A stretch of DNA of 64,000 nt from JAJZSS01 sp964463505 (GCA_964463505.1 CAYXDC010000004.1:1-64000), one strand, 5' to 3'. Positions 45,977-56,338 are shown, counted from the stretch's first letter. Numbers and translations are program-made. The notes: a model not told the origin generated them from the letters alone.

Positions 45977-46687
45977 CTATTCTCCTGGCTTGGGGAGGTA
46001 CTCACCTTCCACCCAGGCTTCACCCTGCGGACTGACTTCCTTTTTCCACACCGGCACAATTTCCTTTAAGCGGTCGATGCCATAGCGTGCGGCTTCGAAC
46101 ACACCGGTATCACGGTGAGCGGCGGAGCAAGCGATCAAAACGGTGGGCGTGCCAGGGTCCAACTTGCCGATGCGCTGAACAATGGCAATCCCCTCCACAA
46201 TTGGCCAGCGGGCGCGGATCTCCTGTGCGACCTGAGCCATTTTGGCTTCGGCCATGGGGATGTAGGCTTCATATTCCAGGTAGCTGGTTTCATGCGCCGC
46301 GCCACGCCTGGTAACCCCGCGCACCATGCCCGTAAAGACACAGGCTGCCCCGGTGCTGGGCAGGGTAATTTGGGCGACCAGCTCGTCCAGGTCCAGAGCG
46401 GCCTCGGTAATGCGGTAAATCGTAGGGAATTCCGCACCTGAACCGCCGCTGACCGGCGGGAAGAAGGCCACCTCAGCGCCACTGGGTAGCCGGTCTTCAT
46501 CCAATGCAAACTCCCGGTTGATAGACACGATACAAGTTTCGAGAAGCGGCTGCAGAGGCGCGTATACAGTGCCCAAATGATCTTTTACCAGACGCACATC
46601 GGCGTCCTCCGGTACTTCGAGGAGTAGTTGGCGCTGGCCGATATGTTCTTTAAGGGTGGCAAAAAACAAAACTTTGATCTGATTCAT
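45977..46687 (-). CDS. MoaD-MoaE fusion (molybdopterin synthase)
   Basis: 236 residues. Residues about 1-82 are MoaD-like and include PPVSGGSG with Gly81-Gly82. Residues about 90-230 are MoaE-like, with GAACVFTGMVRG, the YLEYEAY segment and HRDTGVFEA. Molybdopterin synthase transfers sulfur from the MoaD C-terminal thiocarboxylate to cyclic pyranopterin monophosphate. MoaD needs a free Gly-Gly end, so this fusion must be cleaved or work differently; the mycobacterial MoaX fusion is known to be cut at such a site. moaC lies 15 bp upstream. Confidence 0.93.
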   Translation of the reverse strand: MNQIKVLFFATLKEHIGQRQLLLEVPEDADVRLVKDHLGTVYAPLQPLLETCIVSINREFALDEDRLPSGAEVAFFPPVSGGSGAEFPTIYRITEAALDLDELVAQITLPSTGAACVFTGMVRGVTRRGAAHETSYLEYEAYIPMAEAKMAQVAQEIRARWPIVEGIAIVQRIGKLDPGTPTVLIACSAAHRDTGVFEAARYGIDRLKEIVPVWKKEVSPQGEAWVEGEYLPKPGE

Positions 46688-46702
46688 GGTTGCGCTTCCC
46701 GG

Positions 46703-47182
46703 TTAATCATTAATAACATCACCACTCATCCCGCCATGCTTCTCCAGCAAGCGGATATTTTGGATTAGCATGGTCTTTTCCACGGCTTTAGCCATATCAT
46801 AGACGGTCAGGGCAGCGACAGAGACGGCAGTCAGGGCTTCCATCTCCACCCCGGTCTTGCCGGTGGTGCGGGCTTCAGCCGTGATGCGCACGCCCGGCAG
46901 TGCTTCATCGAGCAGCAGGCGCACATCGATGTAGGTCAGCCCCAGGGGATGGCAGAGGGGGATCAGCTCGGCGGTCTTCTTAGCAGCCATCACACCTGCC
47001 AGCTGGGCGGTGGTGAGCACATCGCCTTTTTTTATGGTCCCGGCCTGGATCAGGTGAAAGGTTTCCAGACGCATTTTGATCTCGCCGCCGGCAACGGCAG
47101 TACGCTGCGTATCGGGTTTGGCGCCGACGTCTACCATGTGAGCGCGGCCCTGGTCATCAAGGTGAGTGAGTTTGTCAGTCAT
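46703..47182 (-). CDS. moaC: Cyclic pyranopterin monophosphate synthase accessory protein MoaC
   Basis: 159 residues, the normal MoaC length. The motifs IPLCHPLGLTYIDV and GKTGVEMEALTAVSVAALTVYDMAKA are diagnostic, and the C-terminal KHGGMSGD end is complete. MoaC converts the MoaA product to cyclic pyranopterin monophosphate in molybdenum cofactor synthesis. It heads a minus-strand string running through moaDE to smc. moaA is not in the window. Confidence 0.97.
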   Translation of the reverse strand: MTDKLTHLDDQGRAHMVDVGAKPDTQRTAVAGGEIKMRLETFHLIQAGTIKKGDVLTTAQLAGVMAAKKTAELIPLCHPLGLTYIDVRLLLDEALPGVRITAEARTTGKTGVEMEALTAVSVAALTVYDMAKAVEKTMLIQNIRLLEKHGGMSGDVIND

Positions 47183-47190
47183 AGGGGGGT

Positions 47191-47199
47191 ATTATAGCA
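47191..47199 (-). promoter_or_regulatory. Extended -10 promoter of moaC, probably leaderless
   Basis: On the minus strand TGCTATAAT forms a perfect extended -10, with only 8 bp between it and the moaC ATG. The transcript would start at or within a few bases of the start codon. A TTGCCA lies 19 bp further upstream. Confidence 0.65.
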
Positions 47200-47278
47200 T
47201 TCTGTGATTGGATGATGGCAAAGTAATTGATCCAGGCTTTTGCCTGTTCTGGAATAGGACGTCTATGAATAATTTTAT

Positions 47279-48217
47279 CTACAAGGTGGATAGATCATAA
47301 CAGCGCTCAGCCAGGTCGAGAATCTCATCCCGCAGCGCTAACTGCTCCAGCCATTCGGCAGGGATGCCAGCCAGCCCATAATACGCTCCGGCGAGCTGGC
47401 CATAAATGGCTGCAGTGGTGTCGGCATCATCACCCAGATTGGCCGCCAGCAAACAGCCCGAACGGAAGTCCCGGCTGTGGTAAAACGCCCACAAAGCAGC
47501 TTCCAGCGCGCGGACGACAAAGCCAGTGCCTTTAATTAGAGGAGGCTGACGGCGCTTAAATGAGCCTTCAGCAATCTCAGCAATCTCCGGGTGCAGGGGT
47601 TTGCGCTCCCATAAGCCGGGGATCAGAGAGAAATTCACGGTTAGCAAGGTAGCTTTGTCGATACCACTTAAAGCAGCCGCAATCAACGCGGCATAATAGC
47701 GGCAGGCATCCAGCGCTGTCTGCGCTGCATGCGTGGTGCGGGAGCTGAGGGAGGCGTACTCGTCTAATTTTTCGGGTTGGTTTGCGTACACCATTGGAAC
47801 CGGCGCCAGGCGCATCAGAGAGCCATTTCCGGCGCTGTATGGATCGCTGGTGCCGCTGTAAGGGTCCGAGGTGCGTGCAAAGCGGTGTAAGGCCTGGGCA
47901 ACGGTATTGCCGATATCAAAACAAGCGCCGGTGCTGCTCCAATAACCTACCTGGTACCAGCGCGTATAGCGCTCCATCTGGTCGGAGGGGTTAAAACCCT
48001 GGCATTCCACCAGGCTTTCCGCCAGACACAATGTCATGGAAGTGTCGTCCGTCCATTGACCGGGCTGGAGATGGAAGGGGCCGCCGCCGAGCATGTCGCT
48101 GATGGGCTTGAAAGTCCCTGGAGATTTAAACTCCAAAGTGGTGCCCAGGGCATCTCCAGTGGCTAAACCGGTCAAGCAGCCCTGGTAGCGATTGAGGGGA
48201 TCGAGCAGGTGGGTCAT
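47279..48217 (-). CDS. ADP-ribosylglycohydrolase family protein
   Basis: 312 residues from ATG 48217 with an AAGGAG site 8 bp away; longer in-frame starts lack one. The dinuclear Mg sites of the DraG fold are visible as ATGDALG, WTDDTSMTLCLA near the N-terminus and GDDADTTAAIYGQ near the C-terminus, with NGSLMRLAP between. The enzymes remove ADP-ribose from protein side chains or small molecules. No matching ADP-ribosyltransferase and no nitrogenase gene are in the window, so the target is unknown. Confidence 0.93.
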   Translation of the reverse strand: MTHLLDPLNRYQGCLTGLATGDALGTTLEFKSPGTFKPISDMLGGGPFHLQPGQWTDDTSMTLCLAESLVECQGFNPSDQMERYTRWYQVGYWSSTGACFDIGNTVAQALHRFARTSDPYSGTSDPYSAGNGSLMRLAPVPMVYANQPEKLDEYASLSSRTTHAAQTALDACRYYAALIAAALSGIDKATLLTVNFSLIPGLWERKPLHPEIAEIAEGSFKRRQPPLIKGTGFVVRALEAALWAFYHSRDFRSGCLLAANLGDDADTTAAIYGQLAGAYYGLAGIPAEWLEQLALRDEILDLAERCYDLSTL

Positions 48218-48280
48218 GGAAGGACTCCTTCTGGGATGTATCATACTCGATAATTGGTGGATTGATGCTCCGACACAACT

Positions 48281-48323
48281 AAATAAAAAATCGTAGCTCA
48301 GACAGATCATCCTGAGCTACGAT
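48281..48323 (-). terminator. Rho-independent terminator of the fatty-acid operon
   Basis: A perfect 11-bp stem (48290-48300 with 48313-48323) and a 12-base loop are followed on the minus strand by six consecutive T and further T-rich sequence. It lies 95 bp after the SCP2 stop and before the ADP-ribosylglycohydrolase gene. Confidence 0.92.
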
Positions 48324-48418
48324 AGGGGTATAGAGATGAACCATGCACGGGCTGGAAAGCCCGCTCTACAACATAATGCAGGAATATTTTGCTACTCCAT
48401 CAGATCAAACGCGCCGCA

Positions 48419-48748
48419 TCAAGTCATCTTGAACATGTTGGGCAGTTTCATCGCCATGTTGAGATCCCCGGACAGCTTGAGCTTGCCTTCCATAAAGGCT
48501 TTCATGGCATTTGTCTGCCCGGTGAAGATCGCAATATAGTCATCCGAATCGGCGCTGAGGGTCATGCGCGGGCTGTCATGCACGCCATTAAAGACTTCGC
48601 ACGCTCCATCTTTGATCAGCACATACCAGTCCCCGGCTTCCTTACCGGATAAGTGATACTGCAAAATGGTATCCACGCCTTCGGCAGATTCAGGCCGGAA
48701 AGCTTTAGGCATGCGCGACATTAATTTTTCTACGGTTATGTCAGACAT
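48419..48748 (-). CDS. SCP2 sterol-binding domain protein
   Basis: 109 residues forming one SCP2 domain, with ILQYHLSGKEAGDWYVLIKDG near the start and a C-terminal KAFMEGKLKLSGDLNMAMKL helix typical of the fold. These small proteins bind hydrophobic acyl compounds in the cytosol. It is the last gene before the terminator and follows the thiolase gene by 38 bp, which fits a role in lipid handling. A AGGAG site precedes ATG 48748. Confidence 0.88.
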   Translation of the reverse strand: MSDITVEKLMSRMPKAFRPESAEGVDTILQYHLSGKEAGDWYVLIKDGACEVFNGVHDSPRMTLSADSDDYIAIFTGQTNAMKAFMEGKLKLSGDLNMAMKLPNMFKMT

Positions 48749-48786
48749 CTTCTACTCCTTGGTGTTTGATTCGAGGTCCTGATGGA

Positions 48787-49989
<1,203 letters not shown>

Positions 49990-50012
49990 TCAATCTCCTT
50001 TCTCGTCTGCAG

Positions 50013-52436
50013 CTAGTTGCGCAGTGGTTTCCCGGTTTCCAGCATATTGTAGATGCGGGCTTGCGTCTTTTCTTCGCCACACAGGGAGAGAAACGCCTCC
50101 CGTTCCAGATCTAAGATAAATTGTTCATCCACCCAGCCAGGCTGGCTGAGCTCGCCGCCTGTGAGGATATAAGCCAATTTGTTGGCAATCAGCCATTCGT
50201 GTTCGGTAATGAACTTGGCTTCTTTCATCATATAGATACCGACGCGCAGGGCTGCCAGCGCATCCCGCCCAGCGGCATAGATCTTTTCTGGCTGAGGTGG
50301 GCGGTAGCCAGAAGATGCCAGGTGCAGGACTTCTTTTTTCGCTTCGGAGAGCAATAGATCACGGTTCATCACCACCCGATCCGCCGGACCTAAAAGGCCC
50401 ATCTGGCGCGCTTCTTCGGCGCTGGTGGCTACTTTTGCCAGACCGATTTGCTCAAAAGCCCTCTGCAGGAATGGCAGTGGATCGACATTCTGGGTGCGCA
50501 TGGCCGGATTGACCAGGCGACGCACTATTTCTTTGGTCCCGCCACCTGCCGGGATCACCCCTACACCGATCTCCACCAGGCCGGCGTAGAGCTCGGCAGC
50601 TGCCACCACCCGACTTCCATGCATCAGCACCTCCGAGCCGCCACCCAGCGCCAGCCCAGCCGGCGCGGTGACAACCGGGCGGGGGAAGTAGCGCATGCGC
50701 ATATTGATATTTTGCATCTTGCGCACTGCTTCACCCAGCTGGTCCCAGGCGCCCATACGGGCTGCCATCAACACCATAAACAGGTTCGCTCCGGCGCTGA
50801 AGTTTTGCCCGTCATTGCCGATCACCAGACCGGTGAAGTCTGTTTCAGCCTTATCCAGAGCATATTGCATCAGGCTAAAAATATCATCATCCAGGGCATT
50901 CATCTTGGTATGGAATTCAACACAGGCCACGCCTTCCCCCAAATCCACCAGGCTGGCGCTGTCATTCTTGCGGATGACTTTCCCAGAATCCTTCAGCTCT
51001 TTGAGTACAAACAGCTCTGGAAGGCGGGGTATCGGGGCATAACCACCCAAAACTGGATTATAAACAGCCAACTTACGCTCGCCATCGTACTGGTAGAAGC
51101 TGGTACAACCCTGCGCCAGCATCTGTGTGACCCACGGGGCAGCTGGAAAACCTTCGGCCTGCATGGCTGCGGCTACTTCTGGCACCCCCAGCATGTCCCA
51201 GGTTTCAAACGGCCCGGCCTCGTGTCCAAAGCCCCAGCGCATCGCATCATCAATCGGCAAAGGTGTGTCGGCAATTTCGGGGATGCGCTCGGAAGTATAA
51301 GCCAGGCTCTGATACGTAAGAGCACGGGCGAGCTGGGCGGCGCGATCCTCACCCGCCAGGACTATCTTCAGGCGTTCAGCCAGGCTCTCTTTATCGCGCG
51401 CCTTGCCGATCGATTCGAAGCGCACTTTTTGCGGCGGCTCATATTCCAGAGTGTGTAAGTTTAATGTCCAGAATTCTTTTCCCCCGTCGTCTTTACGAAC
51501 CTCTTTATAGAAGCCTTGTTTGGTTTTATTACCCAACCAGCCATTCTTGACCAGGGTACTGATCAGCTGGTTAACCGGTTCAGAGCTCAGATAGCGCAAG
51601 GCATGCTCATCATGGGGGATGGCTGGCGCCAGGTTGCGCCCGACATGCTCCCAGACATCGATGCCCACCAGGTCGATAAGCCGGAAGGTAGCCGTCTTAG
51701 GCCTGCCCAGCGCCGGACCCGTGACAGCATCCACCTCATCTACGGTGTAATTATTGGCTAGGATATAATCCAGGGCAAATGCGCCACTGCCAAAAGCCAG
51801 GCGATTGCCGATGAAGTTGGGCGTATCCTTGGCCAAAACCGGCCCTTTACCCAGGCGAGTTTCGACAAAACGGCTGATTACCGAGACGACCTCGGGAAGG
51901 GTTTCAGCGGTAGGGATAATTTCCACCAGCTTAAGATAGCGGGGTGGGTTGAAGAAGTGCGTGCCCAGGAAGTGCTGGCGGAAGCTCTCCGATAAACCCT
52001 CTGCGATGGATGCCACCGGTATACCGGAGGTATTGGTGCTGATGATGGACTTTGCACCGCGCACAGCATCGATGCGTGCCATCAGTTGCTGCTTGATGGC
52101 CAGATTTTCCACAATCACTTCGATCACCCAATCTGCCTGGGCGATCACCTGAAAATCATCTTCCAGGTTGCCAATTTTTACCAGGGCAGCGGTCTCAGGG
52201 GTAAAATAACTGGCCGGGCGTGATTTGATCGCCCGATCAAAACCTTCCTTGACGATTCGATTGCGAACTTCCGGGTCATTTAAAGATAGATTCTTCTTCT
52301 CTTCTGCGGGGGTCAGGCGGTTGGGGACAATATCCAACAACGTGACTGGCACTCCAGTATTTGCCAGGTGGGCGGCAATGGCAGCCCCCATCGTGCCCGC
52401 CCCAATGACTACTGCCCGATGGATTTTGTACGTCAT
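50013..52436 (-). CDS. fadN: 3-hydroxyacyl-CoA dehydrogenase/enoyl-CoA hydratase (FadN-type)
   Basis: 807 residues from ATG 52436 behind a GGAGGAA site. The dehydrogenase half comes first: Rossmann VVIGAGTMGAAIAAHLA at the N-terminus, then TNTSGIPVASIA and GTHFFNPPRYLKLVE. The enoyl-CoA hydratase/isomerase domain is C-terminal (about 500-680), with ALGGGSEVLMHG and VEIGVGVIPAGGGTKE providing the two glutamates. This order is the reverse of E. coli FadB and matches Bacillus FadN. It performs steps two and three of beta-oxidation. Confidence 0.93.
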   Translation of the reverse strand: MTYKIHRAVVIGAGTMGAAIAAHLANTGVPVTLLDIVPNRLTPAEEKKNLSLNDPEVRNRIVKEGFDRAIKSRPASYFTPETAALVKIGNLEDDFQVIAQADWVIEVIVENLAIKQQLMARIDAVRGAKSIISTNTSGIPVASIAEGLSESFRQHFLGTHFFNPPRYLKLVEIIPTAETLPEVVSVISRFVETRLGKGPVLAKDTPNFIGNRLAFGSGAFALDYILANNYTVDEVDAVTGPALGRPKTATFRLIDLVGIDVWEHVGRNLAPAIPHDEHALRYLSSEPVNQLISTLVKNGWLGNKTKQGFYKEVRKDDGGKEFWTLNLHTLEYEPPQKVRFESIGKARDKESLAERLKIVLAGEDRAAQLARALTYQSLAYTSERIPEIADTPLPIDDAMRWGFGHEAGPFETWDMLGVPEVAAAMQAEGFPAAPWVTQMLAQGCTSFYQYDGERKLAVYNPVLGGYAPIPRLPELFVLKELKDSGKVIRKNDSASLVDLGEGVACVEFHTKMNALDDDIFSLMQYALDKAETDFTGLVIGNDGQNFSAGANLFMVLMAARMGAWDQLGEAVRKMQNINMRMRYFPRPVVTAPAGLALGGGSEVLMHGSRVVAAAELYAGLVEIGVGVIPAGGGTKEIVRRLVNPAMRTQNVDPLPFLQRAFEQIGLAKVATSAEEARQMGLLGPADRVVMNRDLLLSEAKKEVLHLASSGYRPPQPEKIYAAGRDALAALRVGIYMMKEAKFITEHEWLIANKLAYILTGGELSQPGWVDEQFILDLEREAFLSLCGEEKTQARIYNMLETGKPLRN

Positions 52437-52517
52437 GTTTCCTCCTTCCGAATAAGTACTCTCACACATTCAGCACAGCCATACCATACATGCAGATGGC
52501 GCGCTTTCTTCTGATTC

Positions 52518-53861
52518 TCAAATCGAGAAAGTCGTATCCGGTGAGTCAGCGGCTTTCCCTGCTTGCTCCTTGGGAAAAACCAGAACTTTATCAACCCGGA
52601 AACCATCCATATCCATGACTTCAAAAACAATCTGATTTAACTCGATACGGTCTCCACTCAAGGGAATCCGCCCCAGATGAGCCATCACAAAGCCACCCAA
52701 AGTTTCATAACCACCTCGGTCAAAATCGGGTAAATCTTTCAAGCCTAGGACCTCAATGAATTCATCGATCGGCAGCATACCTGAAAGCAGCCACGAGCCA
52801 TCCGGGCGGCGCAAGATCTCACGATCCTGGCCTTCTCCATACATGGGCATTTCACCGACAATCGCTTCCAGCACATCCATGATAGTCACCAGACCCTGTA
52901 AGCCACCAAACTCATCGATCACCAGGGTGATGTGGATGCCGCTCTCACGAAAACGTTCCAGGACCTGCAAAGCAGGCAGGCTTTCTGGCACATACTGAGC
53001 CAGCTTGATCGCGCCCGGGATGTCCAAGGGCTGGTTTGCCAGGGCTTGAGCCAGTAAATCCTTGGATTGAACAATGCCTTCCACATGGTCCAGATTGCCT
53101 TTGGCGACGGGTAGATTGGAGTATTGGCTTTCGATGATCCTTCGCCGGATCTCTTCCGGGGAGTCTTCCAGGTCCAGCCAGTAAATTTCAGTGCGTGGGG
53201 TCATCAGGGTGCCCACGCGCCGGTCTCCCAGCCGGAAGATTGCTTCGACCATATCCTGCTCAGCCTGGGCGAAAACCCCGGCAGAGGTGCCTTGCCCGAT
53301 CATCACCTTGATCTCTTCTTCGGTCACCGGTGGTTCATCCGAATCTTTTACACCGATCAAGCGCAAGACGAAACGGGTCGAGATACTCAGCAAACGTACC
53401 AATGGCGCGGTAAGGCGCGCAAGGATACGCATGGGGCCAGCAATCCTGGATGAGACCGCTTCAGGGTTGTTGAGCGCCAGCTGTTTTGGAACCAGCTCAC
53501 CGATCACCAGGCTCAGGTAAGTGATCACCAGAACCACCAGGCCCAAACTGAGCGAAGTGGCATAAGGCGCCAGCCAGGGGATGTTTTGCATCCAATCTTC
53601 TAGATATTTGGCAACCGTTACACCACCGAATGCGCCTGATAGGATGCCTACCAGTGTGATGCCCACCTGCACCGTGGATAGGAAATCGGACGGATTTTCG
53701 GCCAGCTTCAGGGCTGCCTGCGCGCTTTCATCCCCATCCTCGGCGCGCTGTTGCAGACGCGCCTTGCGCGACGAGACCACAGCCGTCTCAGACATGGCCA
53801 GAACGCCATTGAACAGGATCAAAACCAGGATCAATAAGACTTCAATGACAAGATTGGTCAT
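52518..53861 (-). CDS. CNNM/HlyC-CorC family membrane protein with CBS pair
   Basis: 447 residues. The N-terminal DUF21 domain has three or four membrane spans (about 1-150), including SETAVVSSRKARLQQ. A CBS pair (about 215-335, with RTEIYWLDLEDSPEEIRR) and a C-terminal CorC/HlyC domain (about 350-430) follow. Family members are linked to Mg2+ or Co2+ transport or efflux; the old name hemolysin is misleading. It overlaps the upstream esterase gene by 4 bp, though it has no obvious role in lipid breakdown. Confidence 0.92.
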   Translation of the reverse strand: MTNLVIEVLLILVLILFNGVLAMSETAVVSSRKARLQQRAEDGDESAQAALKLAENPSDFLSTVQVGITLVGILSGAFGGVTVAKYLEDWMQNIPWLAPYATSLSLGLVVLVITYLSLVIGELVPKQLALNNPEAVSSRIAGPMRILARLTAPLVRLLSISTRFVLRLIGVKDSDEPPVTEEEIKVMIGQGTSAGVFAQAEQDMVEAIFRLGDRRVGTLMTPRTEIYWLDLEDSPEEIRRRIIESQYSNLPVAKGNLDHVEGIVQSKDLLAQALANQPLDIPGAIKLAQYVPESLPALQVLERFRESGIHITLVIDEFGGLQGLVTIMDVLEAIVGEMPMYGEGQDREILRRPDGSWLLSGMLPIDEFIEVLGLKDLPDFDRGGYETLGGFVMAHLGRIPLSGDRIELNQIVFEVMDMDGFRVDKVLVFPKEQAGKAADSPDTTFSI

Positions 53862-55012
53862 GGGCGTAGCTGGCGATTAAAAAATTCGATTACACGCTGA
53901 TTAAACAAATCGTCGCCTTCTCCATAAAAAGTGTGCGGCATTTTTGGATAATCGAAGCATTCTACGGATTTACCCAGGTTTTGCAGCCGCTGGCACAAAT
54001 CCTGGGACCATTCCAGTGGGACCAGCTCATCACTGATGCCGTGGTGGATGCTCACCGCAGCCTGGATTTGTTCCAGGTAATAGATTGGAGAAACCCGGAC
54101 CAATTGCTCTTCCGGGAAAGCCAGCTCATCCAGGCCGCGCAAACCATCTGACCAGCTCTGGATAGCTTCATAATTCTGGCGCTCGTCACCAGACATGGCA
54201 GCATACAACACTGCCGCCCGCACAGCAGGGTTAACTGTGATCACTCGCGTAGCGATACCGCCGCCCATACTGTGTCCCCATAAGCCAATAGCAGCCGTGT
54301 CAGCTTTCTCCAGCAAACCGGGCTTCCCGGAGTGTTCCTGAACCAGGGCAATCAGGTTGAGCACATCCACAGCCATACCGACCCGGAAAAGGTTCTCTCC
54401 CTCGTCTGAAGGTGGGTATCCACGCAAGTTGGGATGCAGCACCAGAAAACCCGCCCGGGCAAGAGCATCGGCATATCCCGTGGTGTAATCCAGGGTCTGA
54501 TAGATGGCTGGCTCGATATACCCGTGCAGGGCGATAACTACCGGGAAAGGGCCTTCGCCGCGCGGTACATTCACGAAGCCGTAAATCTCCAGATCATCGC
54601 TGGGATAGGTGATCAGGGTGCGGGTATAGTAGGAGGTCACCAGCAGGGTTTCTTGTACCTGGATTTCCCCGCCGCCATATTGTCTGTCCATTAGATAGTC
54701 GATCGTCCAGGCAAAGTATGGATCCGGGGTAGAGGTCGGTGAGGGTGTGGCGGTTGGCTCAACAGTGAAAGTAGGCGTTGTGATGGGTATATTGTTGGCA
54801 GTTGCCGTCGGGGTGGACACCTGACGAACGCGCGGCGCAGGTAAACTATTTACCGCTGGGGTTAGCGTCTTGACTGCCGGCGGGTAAGCCACCTGGCAGG
54901 CGCTCAGCCCCACCAGCAGCAGACACAGCACACATCCAAACCAGAATGCTCGATTGTTAAAGTACCCAAGCCATTGAATTTGAACTGAGGAGTAAAAGAA
55001 AGGTGGTTTCAT
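53858..55012 (-). CDS. Alpha/beta-hydrolase lipoprotein
   Basis: 384 residues. A signal sequence (about 20-40) ends in LVGLSAC, a good lipobox, so the mature protein is probably anchored outside the membrane. A Thr/Pro-rich linker (about 50-95) leads to an alpha/beta hydrolase of the dienelactone-hydrolase/prolyl-oligopeptidase type. The oxyanion region is VVIALHGYIEP, the nucleophile elbow GLWGHSMGGG, and the catalytic His lies in PKMPHTFYG. It may hydrolyse esters or peptides outside the cell; the substrate is unknown. Confidence 0.9.
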   Translation of the reverse strand: MKPPFFYSSVQIQWLGYFNNRAFWFGCVLCLLLVGLSACQVAYPPAVKTLTPAVNSLPAPRVRQVSTPTATANNIPITTPTFTVEPTATPSPTSTPDPYFAWTIDYLMDRQYGGGEIQVQETLLVTSYYTRTLITYPSDDLEIYGFVNVPRGEGPFPVVIALHGYIEPAIYQTLDYTTGYADALARAGFLVLHPNLRGYPPSDEGENLFRVGMAVDVLNLIALVQEHSGKPGLLEKADTAAIGLWGHSMGGGIATRVITVNPAVRAAVLYAAMSGDERQNYEAIQSWSDGLRGLDELAFPEEQLVRVSPIYYLEQIQAAVSIHHGISDELVPLEWSQDLCQRLQNLGKSVECFDYPKMPHTFYGEGDDLFNQRVIEFFNRQLRP

Positions 55013-55035
55013 CTCCTCATTTTACCAAATTCAGC

Positions 55036-56292
55036 TTAGCGCAATTCTTTGCCGCTGTAGCCCAAGATGTTGCGCGCCACCACCAGACGATTGATCTGAC
55101 CCGTGCCTTCGTAGATATCGCTGATCTTGGCATCCCGGAACCACTTCTCCAGCAATGTGTCGGTGGTGTAACCCAGCGGGCCCATAATCTCAACGGCCTT
55201 CTGTGTGATGCGCGTGACGACATCGCCGGCGCGCACTTTACACATGGAGGCTTCAGCAGAGTTGGGGATGCGATTATCCGCCATCCACACCGCCTTGAGC
55301 ACCAAAAGCCAGGCTGAGCGCAGCAGGACTTCCATTTCGATCACATCGCGCTCCAGGCTGGTGAGCTTATTGCGGGGTAATCCATAACGAATCTGGATGC
55401 CTTGCTCAGCCAGCAGCTCTTTCACCATTTCCACCGTGGCCCGCGCCACACCGATCGCCATGGCTGCCACCAGCGGGCGTGTGGCGTCAAAGGTCGCCAT
55501 AGCACCCTTGAAACCTTTGCTGGTGGCTTCCGGGCGCACAACTTCGGCGCTGCCCAGGATGTGATCAAAGGGCACACGCGCATCCTGCATCACAATGGAG
55601 GCGGTATCGCTGCAGCGGATGCCCAGCTTGTGTTCTAGCTTGGTCACCTGAACCCCCGGGGTGCCAGCAGGGACAACAAAGGAGCGCATTCCAGCGCGCC
55701 CAGCCGATGGGTCGATGGTAGCCCAGACAACTACAAAGCCATCCGAGAGCTCCAGTGATATTTTCCCACCGGTGACGAAGATCTTCTCGCCATTGAGCAC
55801 CCATTCGTTGGTTTCTTTATCGAGCACCGCGGTAGCGCGAATGGCTGAAGTATCCGATCCAGCCTGGGACTCGGTCATCGCCATGGCGCCAAAGGTGGGT
55901 TTGTCCGTCTGGAAACGGGCCAGAAATTTCTGCTTTTGTTCGGGGGTGCCAGCAGCTTCCACCGCCGCAGCGCCCAAGCCGCCCCCCGGGGTCACCAGGT
56001 ACATACCGGTGTCCCCCCAGGAGAGCATTTCCAGCATATGCGCCAGGCGCTGGTAACCTATGCGCGGGCGCGGTTTGCCATCCGCAGTGGTTTTTTCTTT
56101 TTGATCCGGGGCTAACGATCCGGCGCCCATGGCGCTCATGGCAGAGTGCATGAAAGTAATATAGTGCCAGGGTACCTCATGCTCATGCTCATCATAATAG
56201 CGCGATTGAGGGCGCATCATATTTATCGCCACGGTTTTCAGGACATTATCCACCAGCTGGGCAATCGGTTTAGGGGTTTCAAAATCAATCAT
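55036..56292 (-). CDS. Acyl-CoA dehydrogenase, catalytic type
   Basis: 418 residues from ATG 56292 with an AAGGAGAG site. FAD and substrate motifs include AMTESQAGSDTSAIRA and VTGGKISLELSDG. The expected C-terminal catalytic base region ISDIYEGTGQINRL is present, with Glu ahead of GT. It oxidises acyl-CoA to 2-enoyl-CoA and passes electrons to ETF. A perfect hairpin separates it from the second dehydrogenase gene upstream. Confidence 0.93.
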   Translation of the reverse strand: MIDFETPKPIAQLVDNVLKTVAINMMRPQSRYYDEHEHEVPWHYITFMHSAMSAMGAGSLAPDQKEKTTADGKPRPRIGYQRLAHMLEMLSWGDTGMYLVTPGGGLGAAAVEAAGTPEQKQKFLARFQTDKPTFGAMAMTESQAGSDTSAIRATAVLDKETNEWVLNGEKIFVTGGKISLELSDGFVVVWATIDPSAGRAGMRSFVVPAGTPGVQVTKLEHKLGIRCSDTASIVMQDARVPFDHILGSAEVVRPEATSKGFKGAMATFDATRPLVAAMAIGVARATVEMVKELLAEQGIQIRYGLPRNKLTSLERDVIEMEVLLRSAWLLVLKAVWMADNRIPNSAEASMCKVRAGDVVTRITQKAVEIMGPLGYTTDTLLEKWFRDAKISDIYEGTGQINRLVVARNILGYSGKELR

Positions 56293-56307
56293 GGTATCTC
56301 TCCTTAA

Positions 56308-56338
56308 AGTCAAATCATGCTAGAAGCATGATTTGACT
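56308..56338 (-). other. Intercistronic hairpin between acyl-CoA dehydrogenase genes
   Basis: A perfect 14-bp inverted repeat (56308-56321 with 56325-56338) has a 3-base loop and begins inside the stop codon of the upstream dehydrogenase gene. No T-tract follows; the AAGGAGAG ribosome site of the next gene comes directly after. It probably affects RNA stability or relative expression rather than full termination. Confidence 0.8.

Noticed and set aside
50448..51458. A 336-codon plus-strand frame inside the fadN-type gene
   Set aside because: It lies wholly opposite a well-supported gene and its product has no recognisable domain; it results from codon bias.
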